From assembly GCF_000003815.2 (NCBI RefSeq), contig NC_049991.1:13683685-13747684 (forward strand): a DNA stretch of 64,000 nt, given 5' to 3'. Origin of the DNA: Branchiostoma floridae (Eukaryota > Chordata > Leptocardii > Amphioxiformes > Branchiostomatidae). Below, piece by piece: positions 37,201 through 43,200 of the stretch (within the stretch, counting starts at the first letter, position 1; each line of letters begins with the position of its first letter). The notes beneath the pieces were generated by a model. It was not told the DNA's origin, did not search any database, and was given only the letters and a program-made list of their open reading frames with translations. Both the position numbers and the translations under genes were made by a program.

Positions 37201-40200
37201 GACTCAGCGTTCCGTCCGCTGGCGGAGTCAGCGCTGGACATTGGACAACTGAAATGATAAACAAATGTTGATCAAGAGCATTGAAAATTGTAGCATAGGC
37301 TGTATAGAAGCACCTGGAACCACAAGGGATGTTGAAGCAGATGTGGCCACACCGGCGGTTTACTGTCCCACATTCGTCGGCATCTACAAACAGAATGGAG
37401 GAAAATTCAGATTCAAAAACGTCTACAACAAATGTATATTCTAATCATTTGGAACGTTTTGTACAAAAACAGCTTCGCACTGTCTTACCTATACGTTCTA
37501 TTTAATCGATGGAAGCATGTGTGATACGGAAAAGTATCACCCGATCCGGAGCACCTGTATCGAACGATATCGCGGCCCAAGTATGACTTAAAAAAGTCTT
37601 ACCTGTGCATGTTGGAACAGGACCGCTCCAAGTCCGGTTCGCCTGGCACCGCACACTAGACGCTCCTTCCAGCTCGTACCCCTGGTTACAGGTGAACATC
37701 ACCTCGTCATTGTAGGAGTTCACTCCGGTAGGACTCAGCATTCCGTTATCCGGCGGAGTCAGCGCTGGACATTGGACAACTGAAATGATAAAACAAATCA
37801 AGAGCATTGAAACTGTTTCATTTGCTAAACTGGAACAAGTATATGCCGGAGATACACAGTGTAGGGAGAGAGCTAGATTACTACCTTAAGTTTTATCTTC
37901 TTTTATAATCGTTGTCCTGAGACGGGAAGGCATTATGCTAGGATCATACTCTTAGGTTAACGTCACATTTCCAAAACGGGGCCAAGCCGGGAACAAAAAA
38001 TGGAAATGTATAGAATACTCTTTTACTCTTGTGTAGTTTCCCTTTGTGTCTTTTATATCATACCTTTAATTTCGCTTCCGAAACCTGCCCTGTCGGGCCT
38101 CGGTTTGGAAATGTGACGCACGCCTTATAGGCATACTGCATTTATGGATGATCATTGTAGTTTGCATTGGACAGAAATCGAATTAAGTGAAATATACTTG
38201 CCTGTGTTGCCTGCGCACACGGTGTACACAATCCTATCTCCGCCCCCGTCTCCAGGAAAGGCCAGCCCTGTGTAGGACAAGCTCCAGTGACTGAAGTGTA
38301 TCGCACGATGGCAGTCGTTGGGGTGACATTGGAGAAAGCCGAAACACCTGTCCCACGTGGCCCTGGCTGAGAAAGCCAGGTTCGCCACCTTGGCAACCCC
38401 CTCGGCTGGGCCACAGTCAAGCGCGTTGTTGATGTAGGGGTTCGAGTTGTACTCAGTCACGCACCTGGAAACATGACAACATCTTAAGATATATTTGTTT
38501 GTTTGTTTATTTCTATTCAATACCCATTGAGCCAACTTGTCGCGTTGAGCACCATGTTTATGTTGAACAGTACAGTGAGCTGCGTTTCCGGACAGATTTA
38601 TTTGATTCACTCACACCGGGAAGTGTGATGGATACTTTGACGTGCTCGGGGTGTGGCTCTCCACAAAAATGTGCCTAATTCTAACATTAGATAATGATTA
38701 GAAGCTTATTAATTAAGACTTGCCTCCCTAATTACCATGTACATAAAACGCCTCACGACCACACCCTAGAACCTCTTGTGTCACTAAATCTCGATTCACA
38801 ATAAAGCTTTTATTCAGGTAAAACAATGATCAACCTTTGGTAAGATGTGTTTCCCTAGTCATACATGAAAATTCAATTTTCTAAAATATTACAGTATGTA
38901 CTGCGTGCTTTTCGGGCGTTAACTGTAATAAGCTTAATTAAGCCTTCTCACACTAGTTAACATGCGCGGGTCAGAGGACCTCTGGGTAATATGTCAAAGT
39001 TGAAGGCCCTCAGACGTCAAAAGTCTCGTCTCTACCATTGTTTCGATTTGTGTAACAATGTCCGGAACGTAATGGTCCCTGCAAAATGGCGGAATGTTGA
39101 TTTCCTGGGGGCCTTCAACTTTGACATATTACCCAGAGTTCCTTTCACCCGCGCATGCGTGGTAACAAGTGTGAGAAGGCTTATCCAACATGGCGCAGAT
39201 GACTCCAACATGGCAGAGAGGACGTCAAGTAAACATTACTGTTCCAGGTGTCAAATAAAAAACCTACCGGATCCTGTCGGGCGTGGTTCCACTTCCGTTT
39301 ACGACCGCATAATCCTCCCCACAGCCCGTTGGCCTCAGTCCGTACCCAGCACAGAGGTTCTGGTAGTCCCTGCACCAGTTCTCAGTGGCAGACAGACCGT
39401 CGGCCGGGAGTTTGGCCTCGATGGCGAAGAAGTCGACTCCATTATACTGCTGGTTTGCAGCACGGAGGACCTCAAAGGAGTGGTTTCCTGATGAGAAAAA
39501 TGAAACTTTATCATTTCGCATAAACAACGCCATTGTCATGATGGCATGTGAAGGCATGATTCACTTATGATAGGGCGGGAAAATTGAATAAAGGAAATAA
39601 AAAAAAAGATCAACTTTTTCCAGCAAACCTCAAATATGCTTCATTTCGTAACATATTCACGAATCTATATAATTCAACATTATAGCATGTTCATGATATG
39701 TTAAGATCTAACAGTGGCAGTATGATAAACATGTAATAATTCTTTCATGCAAATGCTGCCATACAATTAAATCTAAACCCGAACGATGGACCTACTTTTT
39801 GTATCACACAAAACCTTACTGCAGACCACCGGCAGCAAATATTCGTGCACAAATAAAGCACATTTACCGTACGTATGCGCAGCAACATGAATTATGGGTA
39901 ACGCGTCAATGATGAAAGCCCCTGAGACATAAACAAATCATGTCTGGACATTGTTCTGCAAATCGAGACAATGGTCAAGACGTCGACTGTTTACAAATTA
40001 GGGGCCTTCACCCATGACATATTACCCACAATTCCTCTAGCCGCGCATGCGTCCTCGAAACGAAGTGCGTGCTTATGGATTGCCACAAAAGATGATGGAA
40101 TCTAATCATTTCAAGGTCACGTCAACATAAAGACCAAAACTTGGCACACACACACTCATCTGTCGAACCGACAAGAGATTGAAATCGCCCTTCACCCGTC

Positions 40201-43200
40201 CTGTACATTTGAAGGATCCTTCTCTGAAAACACATGCTGCAACTAAAGAGAGCCCTACGAACATTTAATCGACAGACAATGGGTGGGAGACATTCCTTCG
40301 TGCCTACCCACCCCTCGCGTGCCACCGTCATCATTTCGGGCGCGTTGCCGCCAGTATAGCGTTAATTAGCTACTTTGCATGTGAAAGAACCAAGGCGTCA
40401 ATGGTATATACATACATAAGTACTGGGAAAGAGTCGCGATCTGGTACTTGCGGGACGCCCTTGGAAAGTTGACCGATTTGAGGTACTATATGTATATATG
40501 TATTATGGTTAATATGTTAGATATAGTAATGTCATTTGAGAGCTGATCCCTTCTTCCTGGCCTAAAGTCATCAGTGTACCCTCAGGCCCTCATTCGCGGC
40601 CATTTTGCGGGCGCTTGCGTAATGTAGTAACGTTAGTACTTTGTAGTAGTAGTAGTAGTAGTCATGAAATTTCACAGCTTCGCAGTGCACGCAACTGTAA
40701 ACTTGGTTGTTTTTTAAGTGGTTGAATACATTCATCATAGTTAGAGTAAAAGATGAAATTACATGTTTCAATAAAAATTACATCATACAAGAATAATAAG
40801 AATAGTAATTCTTCGGGGGAGGGGACATATTCGCAATGTTCAACATATCGCGGCCAGGTTTTCCGCCGTGAAGGTTCTTATGTCAGGGAGGGAATATGCC
40901 GGGGTGGACTTGTGCCCTTCTGCGGGCGCAAGGGCAAGTACAACTATCGATGTAGAGAGGGTTTAAACTCGCGGGAACTGTTGAAATGCCGTTAAGTTAA
41001 TGCCGTTAAATTAACTTTTATTTTATTTAAATTCCGACCACGTACAGACAAGTTGTTTATTAATCGCATCAAGACCTACTATTTGTGTTGCAGCCAAGAA
41101 TCTCCACCCTCATTGATGCGCCACCATTCATAGTTTGTGGAAGAAAACGCACACACCGGGCCTCAACAGGTTCATAAAGCATGTTAGTTACAGGGGTGCC
41201 CATGTCCGTGTTCCCTGGAAAGACCTGGAAAGTAAATAAATAGCTTCAGCCTGTTTATTTACTAGGTAGTAGTGAGTGCCTGTCCCAGAACCTAGAGGTC
41301 CTGGGTTCAAAACCTGTCATGCTACCAATCTTGTGCTCTTAGGAAAGGTACGTTACACGACTTTCCTCGCCCATCCAGGTGTAAAAATGGGTACCTGACT
41401 TTGGTTGGGGAGGTAAAAGGTGGTGCAGGAGAGGGTTAGGCTCCACCTCCCAATATCATACCGTAGACACAGTGGATAACAACCCACTACCCCTACGGCC
41501 TTAAAAAGGCTATGGGACTAGCTTTACCTTTATCTAGTTAGTGTATATAAGCCCTTCGATTACTATGACTTGACATTGAAGCATTTACTGAATAATTTTC
41601 ATCAAAGTCCTAATTTGCAAACTAAATACATCCATCAATACCCAAATTACATGGCTCAAGGTGTTTCCTCCAGCATTAATTACGCAAATAAAGTGCTTAT
41701 TTGTAAACCTTGTGGAAAATGATGTTACCATCTAAATTCATCATTACCTATCATAATTAATAACCATAATGTTTTTGTATTCATGGCAATTGTTATTTAT
41801 CATACCGTTAATGTGAATTGCCCTTTGTGTACGAAGCATGCAATTTACCGCCGTTCATTTTTTCTAAATTTTGCAAAATTTAATCAGTATTTCATGTTCC
41901 TTCCTACTGTAATGTATGATTTATAAATCTAAACGAATAAGAGGAAATCCTTCTATTCTAGATACTTTATCTGAGCCATCGCTGCCCGAATATGTCGTCC
42001 AACGTGCTGCATCTGCACTGTACTGTAGTTTGTAGGAGGTCACCCATTCGGCAGCATTCCAGTGGCGACCCTGAGTGATGGTGCCAGTGACGTAGAACAT
42101 TTTTCCTAGATCCACCTAAAAGTTAACATAATAATTTTTATTATCTATGATAAAAGATTAGATGTTTTGATCAGATACTTAGACATTTAGCTTGAATTAA
42201 GCCGAATGATATTGGTGGACACAAATTAAGTCTACTTTTTTTCAGTGAGGCAAACCCAATGCCCCGAATTGATAAAGGTCCACACAAAGTACACGAAATA
42301 TCAACAGTTGTGATCAATGAAAACCGACTTTATATAATTAGGTTAACAACAAAGTTGATAAATGTCTCCATCACTGGAACATTTTTTTTCAACCGGAGCA
42401 AATCTATTATTACATTGTATAATTCTATGACTACCTGGAGCCATGTCCCCGTGTTTCTGCCGCCTGCCCAGGCGCCTACACCACCGCGTCCGTTTAACCG
42501 GCCACGAAAGGGAGCGTGCATGAGGTCCCCCGGGTAGTCCTCATAGTAGTAGGACGCCGTGATGCTCTCATCAGGTATGGCACCAGACTCCATACCAAGA
42601 GGATTGCGACAGGCTATCAAGACAAGAAAGCTATGTTAATTTTTGCCTTATTCGGCAGGCAGTTTACTACTGCCCCCATGCGCTGGTATCTCGTATTGCG
42701 GCGTCTCTGCCCCTACACTATACTGGGGCGAACCAGTATAATCTGCACTGTTGCGCCCCGAACCGTGCCTTGCCACAAACCGTGCCTAGGCACGGTTTTG
42801 GGGCAGTCCCCGCTGCCCCAAACCGTGCCTGGGGAAAAAGCACGGTTTGCGACATGCGGGGACTGCTAGCAGCAGNNNNNNNNNNNNNNNNNNNNNNNNN
42901 NNNNNNNNNNNNNNNNNNNNNNNNNNNNNNNNNNNNNNNNNNNNNNNNNNNNNNNNNNNNNNNNNNNNNNNNNNNNNNNNNNNNNNNNNNNNNNNNNNNN
43001 NNNNNNNNNNNNNNNNNNNNNNNNNNNNNNNNNNNNNNNNNNNNNNNNNNNNNNNNNNNNNNNNNNNNNNNNNNNNNNNNNNNNNNNNNNNNNNNNNNNN
43101 NNNNNNNNNNNNNNNNNNNNNNNNNNNNNNNNNNNNNNNNNNNNNNNNNNNNNNNNNNNNNNNNNNNNNNNNNNNNNNNNNNNNNNNNNNNNNNNNNNNN

